Positions 41,281-49,726 are shown, counted from the first letter of the stretch. The stretch is 64,000 bases of DNA from Elusimicrobium sp. (GCA_015062115.1 SUVG01000002.1:62001-126000), one strand, 5' to 3'. Made by a program: numbers and translations. Notes: generated by a model from the letters alone, not told the origin.

Positions 41281-42501
41281 TCATCCGTAACGAATAGCAT
41301 CTGTCGGGTGGACGCGGGAGGCTTTGGCCGCCGGATAAAGCCCCGCGGCAAAACAAATAAGGTAACTTCCGCCCACTACAGCCACGATGTCCCACAACTG
41401 CATGCGTACGGGCACTTTGGTTAAATAATAGATGTCGCCCGGCAGTTCCACGATATTAAAACTGGCAATAATCCAGCACAACAGGCAAGCCAACAAAAGC
41501 CCCAATACAATGCCCAAGGTGGCAATCACCATGGCTTCCCACATAAAAACTTTGCGGATAAGTTTGGGGCTGGCCCCGATTGCGCGTAAAATGCCGATAT
41601 CGCGCAACTTTTCGGTTCCCAATAAAATTAAATTTCCGGCAATATTAAGAGAGGCTACGCCGATAATGAGGAAAAGAATAATAAACATCATGGTTTTTTC
41701 CAATTTTAATGCGGCGTAAAGGGTGCTGTTCATTTGGGCAAAGGTGCGTACGGAGTAGCCATAACCAACGGCTTGCTGAATTTGTCGGGCGGCTTCGTCG
41801 GCTTTGTTGAGATTGTGCAACTTTACGGCTACGCCCGTAACCCCTTGTTTGAGGCCCAAAAAGTCGCTCGCGTGCGGTAACAGTGTGTAAGCAATGGTGT
41901 TGTCAAACTCGTAATATCCCGTTCGCAAAAGTCCGCTTATTCTAAATTTTTTCATTTTAGGGAACATACCTGCTGAGGTGGAAATGGACTGAGGGGAAAT
42001 CATCACCACATCGTCACCGATGTCCATGCCCATATTGGCAGCCAGTTCCGTTCCCAGCACAAGCGGAGGGGGGGCATCTTCGGGCCAATTTTCGGGAGAG
42101 AAGGAACCTTCCGTTACGGAATCGGCTAAGGTGTTAATGTTTTTTTCCTGTTCGGGGTCTAGCCCGCGGATAATAACCCCCATGCTTTGCCCGGCATAGG
42201 TAAGAATAGCCTGTCCGTAAATATGCGGAGCGGCTGCCGATACCAAAGGGAGTTCCTCGATGTTCTTTATTTTTTCCGGGTAGGAGTTTTGGCTCATCTG
42301 CCCAAAAACAAGAATATGGCTTTGCGCCCCGATGATTTTATCTTTAATATCGGTTTGAAAACCGTTCATGACGGATAATGTTGTAATCAATGCAGCCACC
42401 CCTACGCTTACACCGGCTACGCCGATGAGGGTGGTAATGAAGGCAAAAAGGCCTTGGCGACGGGTTAGATACCGAACGGCCACAAATCGTTCAAATTTCA
42501 T
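41281..42501 (-). CDS. lolC: Lipoprotein-releasing permease LolC/LolE (FtsX family)
   Basis: A 406-residue permease with four membrane helices (about 20-45, 270-300, 320-350, 365-390) and a large periplasmic MacB-like domain between the first two. RYLTRRQGLFAFITTLIGVAGVSVGVAALI at the N-terminus and the C-terminal YPAAKASRVHPTDAIRYG are family signatures. Only one permease gene is present, so the complex may be a homodimer, as in LolF-type systems. The ATG lacks a ribosome site and has TAAAAT 6 nt upstream. Confidence 0.93.
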   Translation of the reverse strand: MKFERFVAVRYLTRRQGLFAFITTLIGVAGVSVGVAALITTLSVMNGFQTDIKDKIIGAQSHILVFGQMSQNSYPEKIKNIEELPLVSAAAPHIYGQAILTYAGQSMGVIIRGLDPEQEKNINTLADSVTEGSFSPENWPEDAPPPLVLGTELAANMGMDIGDDVVMISPQSISTSAGMFPKMKKFRISGLLRTGYYEFDNTIAYTLLPHASDFLGLKQGVTGVAVKLHNLNKADEAARQIQQAVGYGYSVRTFAQMNSTLYAALKLEKTMMFIILFLIIGVASLNIAGNLILLGTEKLRDIGILRAIGASPKLIRKVFMWEAMVIATLGIVLGLLLACLLCWIIASFNIVELPGDIYYLTKVPVRMQLWDIVAVVGGSYLICFAAGLYPAAKASRVHPTDAIRYG

Positions 42502-42513
42502 AAGAGTATTTTA
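42499..42513 (-). promoter_or_regulatory. Candidate leaderless promoter of lolC
   Basis: On the minus strand TAAAAT (42508-42513), ACTCTT, then ATG; no Shine-Dalgarno sequence. The -35 region is weak. Confidence 0.45.
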
Positions 42514-42561
42514 CCTTATTTGTCTATAGAGTGGGTTGTTTATCTATAGGGTGTTTATTTA

Positions 42562-42570
42562 TGTTATACT
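42562..42570 (+). promoter_or_regulatory. Extended -10 of the first pilin gene
   Basis: TGTTATACT (TGn plus TATACT) lies 28 nt before the pilin ATG. Upstream is an imperfect direct repeat (TCTATAGAGTG...GTTTAT and TCTATAGGGTGTTTAT, 42523-42559), which could be a regulator site. Confidence 0.45.
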
Positions 42571-42598
42571 TTTAAGAGTTCCGTTTGTGTGAGGTTTT

Positions 42599-43138
42599 AT
42601 GAAAGGTTTTACATTGGTTGAGCTGTTGGTAGTGGTTTTAATCATCGGCATTTTGGCCGCTATGGCCATGCCTCACTATGAAAAATCTGTGTGGCAAAGC
42701 CGAAATGCTCAATTGAAAACGGCTGCCCGCACGATTGCAGACGCACAAAAAATGCACTATATGAAAACGGGAAGAATTCCTACCAGTTTTAATTCGCTAA
42801 GTGTCAGTATCCCGCTCAAAGTGAAAAAAACAAATGCCGGTACGGGCAGCAATGTGTGCCAAATATTAACTCCCAAAGGAGAAGGTATTTTGGAAGGGGA
42901 TAATTTTATTGTAGTGTTAAATAACGGGAGCGAAACCAGCGGTTCCAGTATGGCCGTGTGGACGGAAGGGAAATATAAGTGCAACGGGTTTAGTTGGTCG
43001 GTAATAGGCGGAACTTTTAGATGTATGGAAGCTCGCAACAGAACCTCTACCATCAAAGAAGGGGACTTTTGCGAACAGTTGGAAACCGCTACTTATGTAA
43101 ATACTTCCGCGGGTTGGGCGCGTTACGAACTTCCTTAA
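42599..43138 (+). CDS. Type IV pilin-like protein
   Basis: A 179-residue prepilin with a two-residue leader and the class III cleavage site G3|F4-TLVELLVVVLIIGILAAMA, Glu at mature position 5. The C-terminal globular domain has four cysteines (NVCQIL, YKCNGFSW, FRCMEAR, FCEQLE). It is a close paralogue of the gene at 52735 but stands alone, without assembly genes (pilB, pilC, pilQ). Orphan pilins scattered through the chromosome are typical of Elusimicrobium. Could be a minor pilin, pseudopilin or DNA-uptake component. GTGAGG precedes the ATG. Confidence 0.9.
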   Translation: MKGFTLVELLVVVLIIGILAAMAMPHYEKSVWQSRNAQLKTAARTIADAQKMHYMKTGRIPTSFNSLSVSIPLKVKKTNAGTGSNVCQILTPKGEGILEGDNFIVVLNNGSETSGSSMAVWTEGKYKCNGFSWSVIGGTFRCMEARNRTSTIKEGDFCEQLETATYVNTSAGWARYELP

Positions 43139-43162
43139 GTTTTTAGGTTATTAAGCCTATAG

Positions 43163-43191
43163 TTGAATTTGTTTGTTGAATTTGCTATACT
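43163..43191 (+). promoter_or_regulatory. Promoter of tRNA-Met
   Basis: TTGAAT (43163-43168), 17 bp, TATACT (43186-43191) preceded by TGC. The tRNA begins 6 nt after the -10, so transcription should begin at or within one base of tRNA position 1. Confidence 0.72.
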
Positions 43192-43196
43192 AATAT

Positions 43197-43270
43197 TGCG
43201 GGGTAGAGAAGCCTGGTATCTCGCAAGGCCCATAACCTTGAGATCACTGGTTCAAATCCAGTCCCCGCAA
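43197..43270 (+). tRNA. tRNA-Met (CAT), initiator-like
   Basis: Cloverleaf: acceptor TGCGGGG/CCCCGCA, D stem GAGA/TCTC with loop AGCCTGGTA, anticodon stem CAAGG/CCTTG with loop CCCATAA, T arm ACTGG/CCAGT with TTCAAAT, discriminator A, no encoded CCA. The D loop, A11-T24 pair and TTCAAAT resemble bacterial initiator tRNA. Unusual are C at position 33 in place of the near-universal T, only two G-C pairs at the base of the anticodon stem instead of three, and a paired T1-A72. Confidence 0.9.
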
Positions 43271-43285
43271 TGTTTTGATTATTAT

Positions 43286-43309
43286 ACCGCCCGAAAGGGC
43301 GGTTTTTTT
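43286..43309 (+). terminator. Terminator of tRNA-Met
   Basis: ACCGCCC (43286-43292), loop GAAA, GGGCGGT (43297-43303), then seven T residues. Confidence 0.92.
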
Positions 43310-43376
43310 ATGGGTTTTCTCGGGCGGTCTTTTTATGTACAATAAAATATATCAAAGAAAAAGAAGGAGTATAAGC

Positions 43377-44378
43377 ATGAAAATTGCAGTTTTTGTAGGG
43401 GGAAATAAAGATTTTTCGGCCCAGCGTTTAGGGGTAAAATTAGCCGAAGAGTTACAATACTTCGGGGAAGATGTTTTGTTGGTAGCGGCAAAGGGCAAGG
43501 TTAAATTTTCCGCGTATGTATCTTTGAAGGAATATGCCGCCACGGCTAAGCCGAAAACGCTGGCTTCTTTTTTAACAAAAGAAAAAGTGGGACGCGTTAT
43601 TTCTCTTATGGATTTGACGGGTTGCCAAGCCGCCTTGGAAGCCAACATCCCCTTTATGTACGGGGAAACGGAAGGGTTCAAAGAAGATAAAGCCGTTAAA
43701 AACAAAAAGGCAATTCTTAAACAGGCGCAACGGGTAATTGTCATTAAAAATACACCCGCCCCGCTAAACAAAAAAACCTATGCAGGCCTTTGCGTTCAAG
43801 AAGTGCAAAACCCGGCTGTATGGGTGGAACGCTATGATTATCAAAAACCCGCTTGTTTCAAGAAGGAAAACAATATCTTGGCGATTGGCAAACTAACCAA
43901 AGAAAGCGGTTTTGACACTTTGCTTAAAACTTGGGCTCGCTTGGCGCCTGCTCACCCTTCTTGGCATTTAACTTTAGTGGGGGACGGTACCTCCAAAACC
44001 GCGCTTACCAAGTTTATCAGTAAACATCACTTGCAGGACAGTACCGAAATAGTCTCCGCTTCCGGGGATACATACAGTTTATTACGCAACGCGGATATTT
44101 TTGCTTATCCGGCCCTGAATCCCGCGCGTATAGATGTTTTATTAGATGCCATGGCCAGCAAATTACCGTGTGTGGCGTGTGAATCTGCTTTAGTAAACGA
44201 GATGATTCTTAACGGGGTGAACGGTGTGATTGTCAATGCCGCGGAAGAAGAACCTTTTACGATTGCTTTAGATGATATGATGGTTAACTGGGGTAAACGC
44301 GTAGGAATTGCCGTGGAAGCCAGTAAACTCAAAGGGAAATTTCCGTTTTTGGCTTTTGTACAAGCGTTTAATTTTTAG
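43377..44378 (+). CDS. GT4-type glycosyltransferase with degenerate active-site motif
   Basis: A 333-residue GT-B protein. The C-terminal half has NNILAIGKLTKESGFDTLLKTWARL, HLTLVGDGTSKTAL and LLRNADIFAYPA, typical of GT4. The EX7E motif that contacts the donor sugar is altered: Pro249 and Asp257 replace the two Glu residues (PARIDVLLDAMASKLP). Activity is therefore doubtful, though Asp could substitute for the second Glu. ATG 43377 follows AAGGAGTATAAGC; the longer frame to 43275 runs into the tRNA terminator. Followed by two more glycosyltransferases for surface polysaccharide. Confidence 0.85.
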   Translation: MKIAVFVGGNKDFSAQRLGVKLAEELQYFGEDVLLVAAKGKVKFSAYVSLKEYAATAKPKTLASFLTKEKVGRVISLMDLTGCQAALEANIPFMYGETEGFKEDKAVKNKKAILKQAQRVIVIKNTPAPLNKKTYAGLCVQEVQNPAVWVERYDYQKPACFKKENNILAIGKLTKESGFDTLLKTWARLAPAHPSWHLTLVGDGTSKTALTKFISKHHLQDSTEIVSASGDTYSLLRNADIFAYPALNPARIDVLLDAMASKLPCVACESALVNEMILNGVNGVIVNAAEEEPFTIALDDMMVNWGKRVGIAVEASKLKGKFPFLAFVQAFNF

Positions 44379-44391
44379 TTATAGGGCGTAA

Positions 44392-44412
44392 TTCCCGGGT
44401 ACAAACCGGGAA
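44392..44412 (+). repeat. Hairpin upstream of the second glycosyltransferase
   Basis: TTCCCGG (44393-44399 region) pairs with CCGGGAA (44406-44412) around a 7-nt loop, without a T-run, in the 57-bp gap before the ribosome site of the 44436 gene. Possibly a weak attenuator or mRNA structure. Confidence 0.45.
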
Positions 44413-44435
44413 ATTCTACCACGAGAGGAAACAGC

Positions 44436-45518
44436 ATGCGCATTACTTGCGTGATTGGTACATTAGGTGGTGGCGGTGCGGAACGCGTGATGACTTACCT
44501 GTGCGGCGGGTTAGCCGCCCGCGGGCATGAGGTTACGCTTCTTACCTTGGACGAATCTGTCCCGGATTTCTATTCCGTGCCCGAAAATGTAAAACGGGTG
44601 CGCGTTTCTTTGCCCACTTTCAAAAATGCGGGTTTTTGGGGAGGGTTCCCCCGTTTATGGAAATTAACCCGGTCGGTTCAACGCACCCGCCCCGAAGTGC
44701 TGATTAGCTTTATGACCATCAGCGTGTTGGCCTCTTGTTGGCTTCTTCGTATTCCCGCTATTTATGCCGACCATTTGGATATCCGCCATTTAGCCTATTC
44801 CCGCAAATGGAAAATTTTGCGTAACTGGTTATTGGGGCGCGCGAAAAAAGTAACCGTTCTTTCGGAGCGGGACCGCAAATTCATTTCTCTCTTTCACCCT
44901 TCTTGGAAACCGGCAGTTGTTTACAACCCGGCCCTGCCTTTAGCGGAAGAATCGTTCCCGCGGCCTGCCTTCATGCAGGAGAATAAAAAGTATGTAATTG
45001 CGGTAGGAAGGTTGGTTAAGCAGAAAGGTTTTGACCGTTTGTTGGAAGCCTGGCGCCGCGTGTGTGAAGATTTCCCCCAATGGCGTTTGTGCATTATCGG
45101 GGCCGGGGAAGAAGAAAGCGAACTGAAGGGTTTGGCCGAAACATTGGATATTCAGTATGCGGTAGATTTTGTTTCGCCCCAGTACAGTTTAACACCCGTT
45201 TACCGGCATGCCGATTTGTATGCCATGTCCTCGCGGGCCGAAGGGTTCCCTATGGTGCTTTTGGAGGCTATGGCGGCGGGGTTGCCGGCGGTCAGTTTTG
45301 ATTGTACGGGCCCCAATGTAATTATTCGTGATGGAGAGGACGGTTTTTTGGTAAAACAAAATTATACCGAACGCTTAGCCGCCAAACTGGCGGAGTTGAT
45401 GAAAGACGATGCGTTGCGGGAACGCTTTGGCAATAAAGCGCGGGAAGTAACCCAACGCTTTTCGCTGGAGACTTATTTAGATGCGTACGAGACTTTGTGC
45501 CGGGAGGCAATAAAATGA
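44436..45518 (+). CDS. GT4 family glycosyltransferase
   Basis: A 360-residue GT-B enzyme with intact motifs: N-terminal GTLGGGGAERVMTYL acceptor-side loop, VIAVGRLVKQKGFDRLLEAW, LCIIGAGEEESELKGL and the donor-site EX7E in EGFPMVLLEAMAAGLP. Resembles amylovoran/N-acetylgalactosamine transferases (AmsD/PglJ type). Probably adds a sugar from a nucleotide donor to a lipid-linked surface glycan at the inner membrane. ATGA overlap with the following GT9 gene. Confidence 0.92.
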   Translation: MRITCVIGTLGGGGAERVMTYLCGGLAARGHEVTLLTLDESVPDFYSVPENVKRVRVSLPTFKNAGFWGGFPRLWKLTRSVQRTRPEVLISFMTISVLASCWLLRIPAIYADHLDIRHLAYSRKWKILRNWLLGRAKKVTVLSERDRKFISLFHPSWKPAVVYNPALPLAEESFPRPAFMQENKKYVIAVGRLVKQKGFDRLLEAWRRVCEDFPQWRLCIIGAGEEESELKGLAETLDIQYAVDFVSPQYSLTPVYRHADLYAMSSRAEGFPMVLLEAMAAGLPAVSFDCTGPNVIIRDGEDGFLVKQNYTERLAAKLAELMKDDALRERFGNKAREVTQRFSLETYLDAYETLCREAIK

Positions 45519-46708
45519 ACTGGAATGATCCTCGCGTTCAGTTAAGTTTGAAAGACCTTCGCGAAATGCTGGATGCCCGCGGGCGTGATAGCCGTTTGGT
45601 TCGTGCCGCTTTCCGGTGGAGTCGTACAAAAAAGAAGTTTTTGGAACGCACCAAGCAATGGTTCTATGGCTTAAAAAGCCATGAGGATAAAAAAGGCGCT
45701 CCGATTCGCGTGTTGTTTTGGCTGGTGGGCGGTTTGGGGGATGCGGCTTGCGCGAAGCGTTTGGTAGCGGCATATCGGGAGATGTTGCCCATGGCCCGTT
45801 TTGATATTTATTCCGGTTTGCCCGGGGTAGCACAGGCTTTATTCGGGGCGGACTTGCACACGCATATCTTAAAGGACAATAAAATCTGTTGGGCCGATTA
45901 CGATTTGGCCGCCCAGGTTTGTTTATCCATTAAATTTTTGCACGTGAACGAGGAACGCTTTTCCGCCTTGGCTCCTTCCTTTTTGCCGGTATTGGAACGC
46001 GCACAGCGGGCGCAAAAGTCGCTGGGGAGTTTGTTAGAAGATATTTTTCTGACGGAAAGTATTTTGGGCCGATGGTTATATGCCAACGGAGGGCAACGGT
46101 TTGATTTGCTTTCTTACACGGGGGGAACGGAGATTTCCGAAGAACCGAACGAACGCATCTATGTGCCTGCCGATGCCTTAAAACGCTGGGATTTGGCCGC
46201 CGGTACTTATGTTACTTTTCATGACGGAACAAGCGAAGCACAGCAAGTAGGGAATACCCGCCCCACTCGTGCGTGGCCTCGCGAACGTTGGCGGGAATTT
46301 TTGCGTTTATTTAAGAAAGATTTTCCCCATATTAAACTTGTGCAGTTGGGGGGAAGCAACAGTCCCGTTTATCCGGAAGCCGATGTAAATTTGGTGGGAA
46401 AAACCAATGTAACCGATTTGCCGGCTCTTATGTCGGGCGCCAAATTACATATCGATACGGAAAGCGGCCTGGTGCATTTGGCCCAGTATTTAGATGTGAA
46501 AAGCATTGTATTGTTCGGGCCGAGCAGCGTGCCTTTCTTCGGTTACGGTAAAAATCGTAACATTGCCGCCGGCCCTTGCGGCGGGTGTATGTGGACAACG
46601 ACGGATTGGATGTTCAAATGCCCTCTCGGCAAAAAAGAATCTTCTTGTATGGAAAATGTTTCGGCACAAACCGTGCTGAAAGAAGTGGCCGAAGAATTGG
46701 CCCGCTAA
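45515..46708 (+). CDS. GT9 (heptosyltransferase-like) glycosyltransferase
   Basis: A 397-residue GT9 family protein. FWLVGGLGDAACAKRLV is the acceptor-side loop; HIKLVQLGGSNSP, LVGKTNVTDLPALMSGAKLHIDTESGLVHLAQYL and VLFGPSSVPFFGYG are GT9 C-terminal signatures. It also has a Cys-rich segment near the C-terminus (CGGCMWTT...CPLG...SCME), common in heptosyltransferases of this type. GGGAGGC precedes ATG 45515. Probably transfers a heptose or other sugar to LPS core or a related glycan. Confidence 0.9.
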   Translation: MNWNDPRVQLSLKDLREMLDARGRDSRLVRAAFRWSRTKKKFLERTKQWFYGLKSHEDKKGAPIRVLFWLVGGLGDAACAKRLVAAYREMLPMARFDIYSGLPGVAQALFGADLHTHILKDNKICWADYDLAAQVCLSIKFLHVNEERFSALAPSFLPVLERAQRAQKSLGSLLEDIFLTESILGRWLYANGGQRFDLLSYTGGTEISEEPNERIYVPADALKRWDLAAGTYVTFHDGTSEAQQVGNTRPTRAWPRERWREFLRLFKKDFPHIKLVQLGGSNSPVYPEADVNLVGKTNVTDLPALMSGAKLHIDTESGLVHLAQYLDVKSIVLFGPSSVPFFGYGKNRNIAAGPCGGCMWTTTDWMFKCPLGKKESSCMENVSAQTVLKEVAEELAR

Positions 46709-46716
46709 AATAAGTT

Positions 46717-48228
46717 TTATTTGGAGCGGAGTTGGGAGAGAAAAATATTCCAATCTCCGCTTTTTTTTGCCCAAAAGAAAAGTCCCGCCAAAAAGAGAAG
46801 TCCTCCGCCAAGAAGTGAAAAAAACACGCTCTTTATCGGCACGAACCACGCCCAAATTGCCACCGGAAAAAGCGCAAGAATATTGATAGCCGCCACCCGC
46901 GAGGCTTCTTTTAGGGAAAGTACATACGCCACCCGCGGGAAATGACGCTTAAAGAAAAAGTAATTAACCAATAATCCCGCCACGCAACAAGTCAGTTGGG
47001 TGTACGGATAAGCGAAGGCTCCCCAAATATGCATGGTCAGCGGAACGGAAACAATAAACAACCCGATACAGAAAAGAGCATAGGGCAAACTTTCTTTTAA
47101 TTTCCGTCCGGCCGCCACCAAATTGTTTTGCATGGAAACCAATACCAAAAACCACATAATTCCCATTAACGGTCGCAGAAAAGAGGCCGCATTGTGTACA
47201 TCTAAAGTGCTGAATTGCCCGCGCTTAAAAAATAAAGTAATAATTTCCGTTGCATAAAAACAAGAGAAAAGGGCCAACGGAGTAAGTAAAAATAAAAGAA
47301 AATGCTGGGCGGATAGAAAATCGCGGTTTACTTTTTCCCATTTTTCTTCGGCGGCGCTTTCGGTCAGTTGTATTTTGGAAATATTTGCTACGCGGAAGGT
47401 GAGAATTTCGGTGGGGGAATCGGCCAGTTGCTTGGCATAGTTTAAGGCGCTGACAAGGCCCGCCGAAAAACCGCTTAATAAATAAAGCGGCAGCACGGTG
47501 CTGAGGATATTGGCCGTTTCGATTAACTGGTTACTGAGCAGATTTTTGGCAAAGACCTTTTGAAGGGAAACTTGTTGCGGTAAAAAATGCCAAGATAATT
47601 CTTTTTTTAGAAGAATCAAAAACACAAGCAGTTGGATAAAATTGGACGCCAAAAAACCGTACACCATACTGATAATGCCCCAATTCCTCCCGAAGGAAAT
47701 TAAAAATAAAAGAGGCAACAACGCATTGAGGGGGGATAGTAAAGTGGTGGCAAAACGGCGGTGCATTTCAAGTACCGATATCAAAAAGTTTACCGGTAAT
47801 TGAACTGCAAAAAGCAAAAAGCCCGCTTGAATAAGTCCTTTGTCCGCTGTTAACAGGTTTTCTTCAAAACGCGAAAACAAATCGGCAATCGGCAACGGAA
47901 AAAAGAACCCCGCCGCGGTGAGTAAAACGGCTCCCAGTACATACAAATAAAAAAACAGATTTAACAAACCTCTGCCGCTTTCGGGTGTTTTTGCGTTGAG
48001 GGCCATGGCTTCGGGAATAATGACGGCCTGGTTCAAGCGTTGGGAAAAAGTAACGCCAAATCCCATCAGCATCATCAAGTAAAAATAGACATCCGTGGAG
48101 GCTCCCGCGCCGAAGTACGCGGCAATCAAAAGAGCATTGGCAAACGAAATCAGTTTCCAAACCAAAGTGGCCCCTACCGCCAACGCGGCACCGAAACGAT
48201 AAGAGGTGGGCTTAAAAAGATGAACCAT
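46717..48228 (-). CDS. MurJ/MviN-family lipid flippase
   Basis: A 503-residue polytopic protein with about 14 membrane helices, of the MOP superfamily. N-terminal FGAALAVGATLVWKLISFANALLIAAYFGAGASTDVY and the central GLVSALNYAKQLADSPTEILTFRVANISKIQL match MviN-type flippases. It may be MurJ (lipid II) or a paralogue dedicated to the surface glycan made by the three adjacent glycosyltransferases; convergent placement next to them favours the second possibility, and I leave the symbol blank. The ATG at 48228 has no ribosome site and follows TATAAT by 7 nt. Confidence 0.85.
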   Translation of the reverse strand: MVHLFKPTSYRFGAALAVGATLVWKLISFANALLIAAYFGAGASTDVYFYLMMLMGFGVTFSQRLNQAVIIPEAMALNAKTPESGRGLLNLFFYLYVLGAVLLTAAGFFFPLPIADLFSRFEENLLTADKGLIQAGFLLFAVQLPVNFLISVLEMHRRFATTLLSPLNALLPLLFLISFGRNWGIISMVYGFLASNFIQLLVFLILLKKELSWHFLPQQVSLQKVFAKNLLSNQLIETANILSTVLPLYLLSGFSAGLVSALNYAKQLADSPTEILTFRVANISKIQLTESAAEEKWEKVNRDFLSAQHFLLFLLTPLALFSCFYATEIITLFFKRGQFSTLDVHNAASFLRPLMGIMWFLVLVSMQNNLVAAGRKLKESLPYALFCIGLFIVSVPLTMHIWGAFAYPYTQLTCCVAGLLVNYFFFKRHFPRVAYVLSLKEASRVAAINILALFPVAIWAWFVPIKSVFFSLLGGGLLFLAGLFFWAKKSGDWNIFLSQLRSK

Positions 48229-48266
48229 ATTTGATATTATAATAATTTAGGAGAATATATACTGTG
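48226..48266. promoter_or_regulatory. Shared divergent promoter box of murJ-like gene and gatB
   Basis: The near-palindrome ATTATAAT (48236-48243) gives TATAAT on both strands. On the minus strand 7 nt separate it from the murJ ATG (leaderless). On the plus strand the predicted start (~48250) falls in the gatB ribosome site AGGAGA (48249-48254), leaving a leader of about 14 nt before GTG 48264. Confidence 0.5.
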
Positions 48267-49709
48267 ACTACCCAATTTGAACCTGTTATCGGGTTGGAAA
48301 TCCATGTCCAACTCGCCAGCAAAACCAAGTTGTTTTGCACTTGTCCCAACGGTGTGAGTGAAGATACAAAACCCAACACCGCGCTTTGTCCCGTCTGTGC
48401 GGGGCACCCCGGCACCTTGCCTGTTTTAACGGAAGGCGCTTTGGCCTTAGCGGTGCGTGCGGGGTTGAGCATGAATTGCGCCATCAATGCTCGCTCGTCT
48501 TTTTCGCGCAAACATTATTTCTATCCGGATTTGCCCAAAGGCTACCAAATTACCCAATACGACGAACCGATTAACGGTGCGGGCGAAATTGAAATCACCT
48601 ACGGCCCCAAAGATAATTTGCAAAAAAAGAAAATCGGTATTCATCACGCGCACTTGGAAGAAGATGCCGCTAAATCTTCCCACTGTGCGGAGTATTCCCT
48701 GGTAGATTTTAACCGCGCGGGAAGCCCGTTGTTGGAAATTGTATCCATGCCGGATATGCGCTCTCCGGACGAAGCCTACGCTTATTTAACGGAAATTAAA
48801 CGCCTGATGCGTTGGGTAGGGGCTTCCAACTGTGATATGGAAAAAGGGGAACTTCGTGTAGATGTGAACATTTCCTTGCGCCCTGCGGGAACGGAAAAAT
48901 TCGGTACGCGTGCCGAAATTAAAAACTTAAACTCTTTCAAAGCCGTTAGAGATGCTCTTACTTACGAAATCAACCGCCAAACGGAAATTTTGAATGCAGG
49001 CGGCGAAGTGAAACAAGAAACCCTGCAATGGGATAAAGAAGAACTTGTCACTAAACCCATGCGCTCTAAAGAAGCAGCGTTAGATTATCGCTACTTCCCG
49101 GAACCGGATTTGCCTCCGGTGGTATTGTCTGCCGAGTGGTTGGAAGAAACCCGCGCACAAATGCCGGAACTTCCTGCCGCTAAAGAAGCGCGGTTTATGG
49201 CGGCGGGTTTATCGGCTTATGATGCCGGTGTGCTGACCAGTTCCCGCGAAATTTCCGATTACTTCGAACAAGTAACCGAAGACGGGAAAGTGTCCTTGAA
49301 AACGGCCTCCAACTGGATTCAAACCGATTTACTCGGTATGTTGCATGCCGAAAAGAAGGAAATAGAAGATTCTCCTATTCCGGCTAAGCGTTTGGCAGAA
49401 CTGCTGGCTTTGGCGGAAAGCGGAAAGATTAACCGCAAACAAGCCCGCGAAGTTTTTGACGAAATCTGGAAAACGGGCGAATCTCCGGCCGCCGTGGTGG
49501 AAAAACGCGGCATGGTGCAAGTGAGCGACGAAGGCCAATTGGAAGAATGGGCCAAAGCCGCCATTGAAGCCAACCCCAAAGCCGTGGCCGATTATCAAAA
49601 AGGCAATAAAGCTGCTATCGGCGCCTTGGTGGGCGGAGTAATGAAGATGAGCAAAGGCAAAGCCAACCCGCGTATGATTAGCCAAATGCTCGCCAAATTG
49701 TTGGGGTAA
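48264..49709 (+). CDS. gatB: Asp-tRNA(Asn)/Glu-tRNA(Gln) amidotransferase subunit B
   Basis: A 481-residue GatB, tRNA-binding and kinase subunit of the GatCAB transamidosome. Starts at GTG 48264 with FEPVIGLEIHVQLAS; SFSRKHYFYPDLPKGYQITQYDEPI, HLEEDAAKS, and the KPMRSKEAALDYRYFPEPDLP motif are all conserved; C-terminal YqeY-like domain ends with KANPRMISQMLAKLLG. gatA and gatC are not in the window. Its presence implies indirect charging of tRNA-Gln or tRNA-Asn. Confidence 0.97.
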   Translation: MTTQFEPVIGLEIHVQLASKTKLFCTCPNGVSEDTKPNTALCPVCAGHPGTLPVLTEGALALAVRAGLSMNCAINARSSFSRKHYFYPDLPKGYQITQYDEPINGAGEIEITYGPKDNLQKKKIGIHHAHLEEDAAKSSHCAEYSLVDFNRAGSPLLEIVSMPDMRSPDEAYAYLTEIKRLMRWVGASNCDMEKGELRVDVNISLRPAGTEKFGTRAEIKNLNSFKAVRDALTYEINRQTEILNAGGEVKQETLQWDKEELVTKPMRSKEAALDYRYFPEPDLPPVVLSAEWLEETRAQMPELPAAKEARFMAAGLSAYDAGVLTSSREISDYFEQVTEDGKVSLKTASNWIQTDLLGMLHAEKKEIEDSPIPAKRLAELLALAESGKINRKQAREVFDEIWKTGESPAAVVEKRGMVQVSDEGQLEEWAKAAIEANPKAVADYQKGNKAAIGALVGGVMKMSKGKANPRMISQMLAKLLG

Positions 49710-49726
49710 CCCCCAGCCGATTTTGT

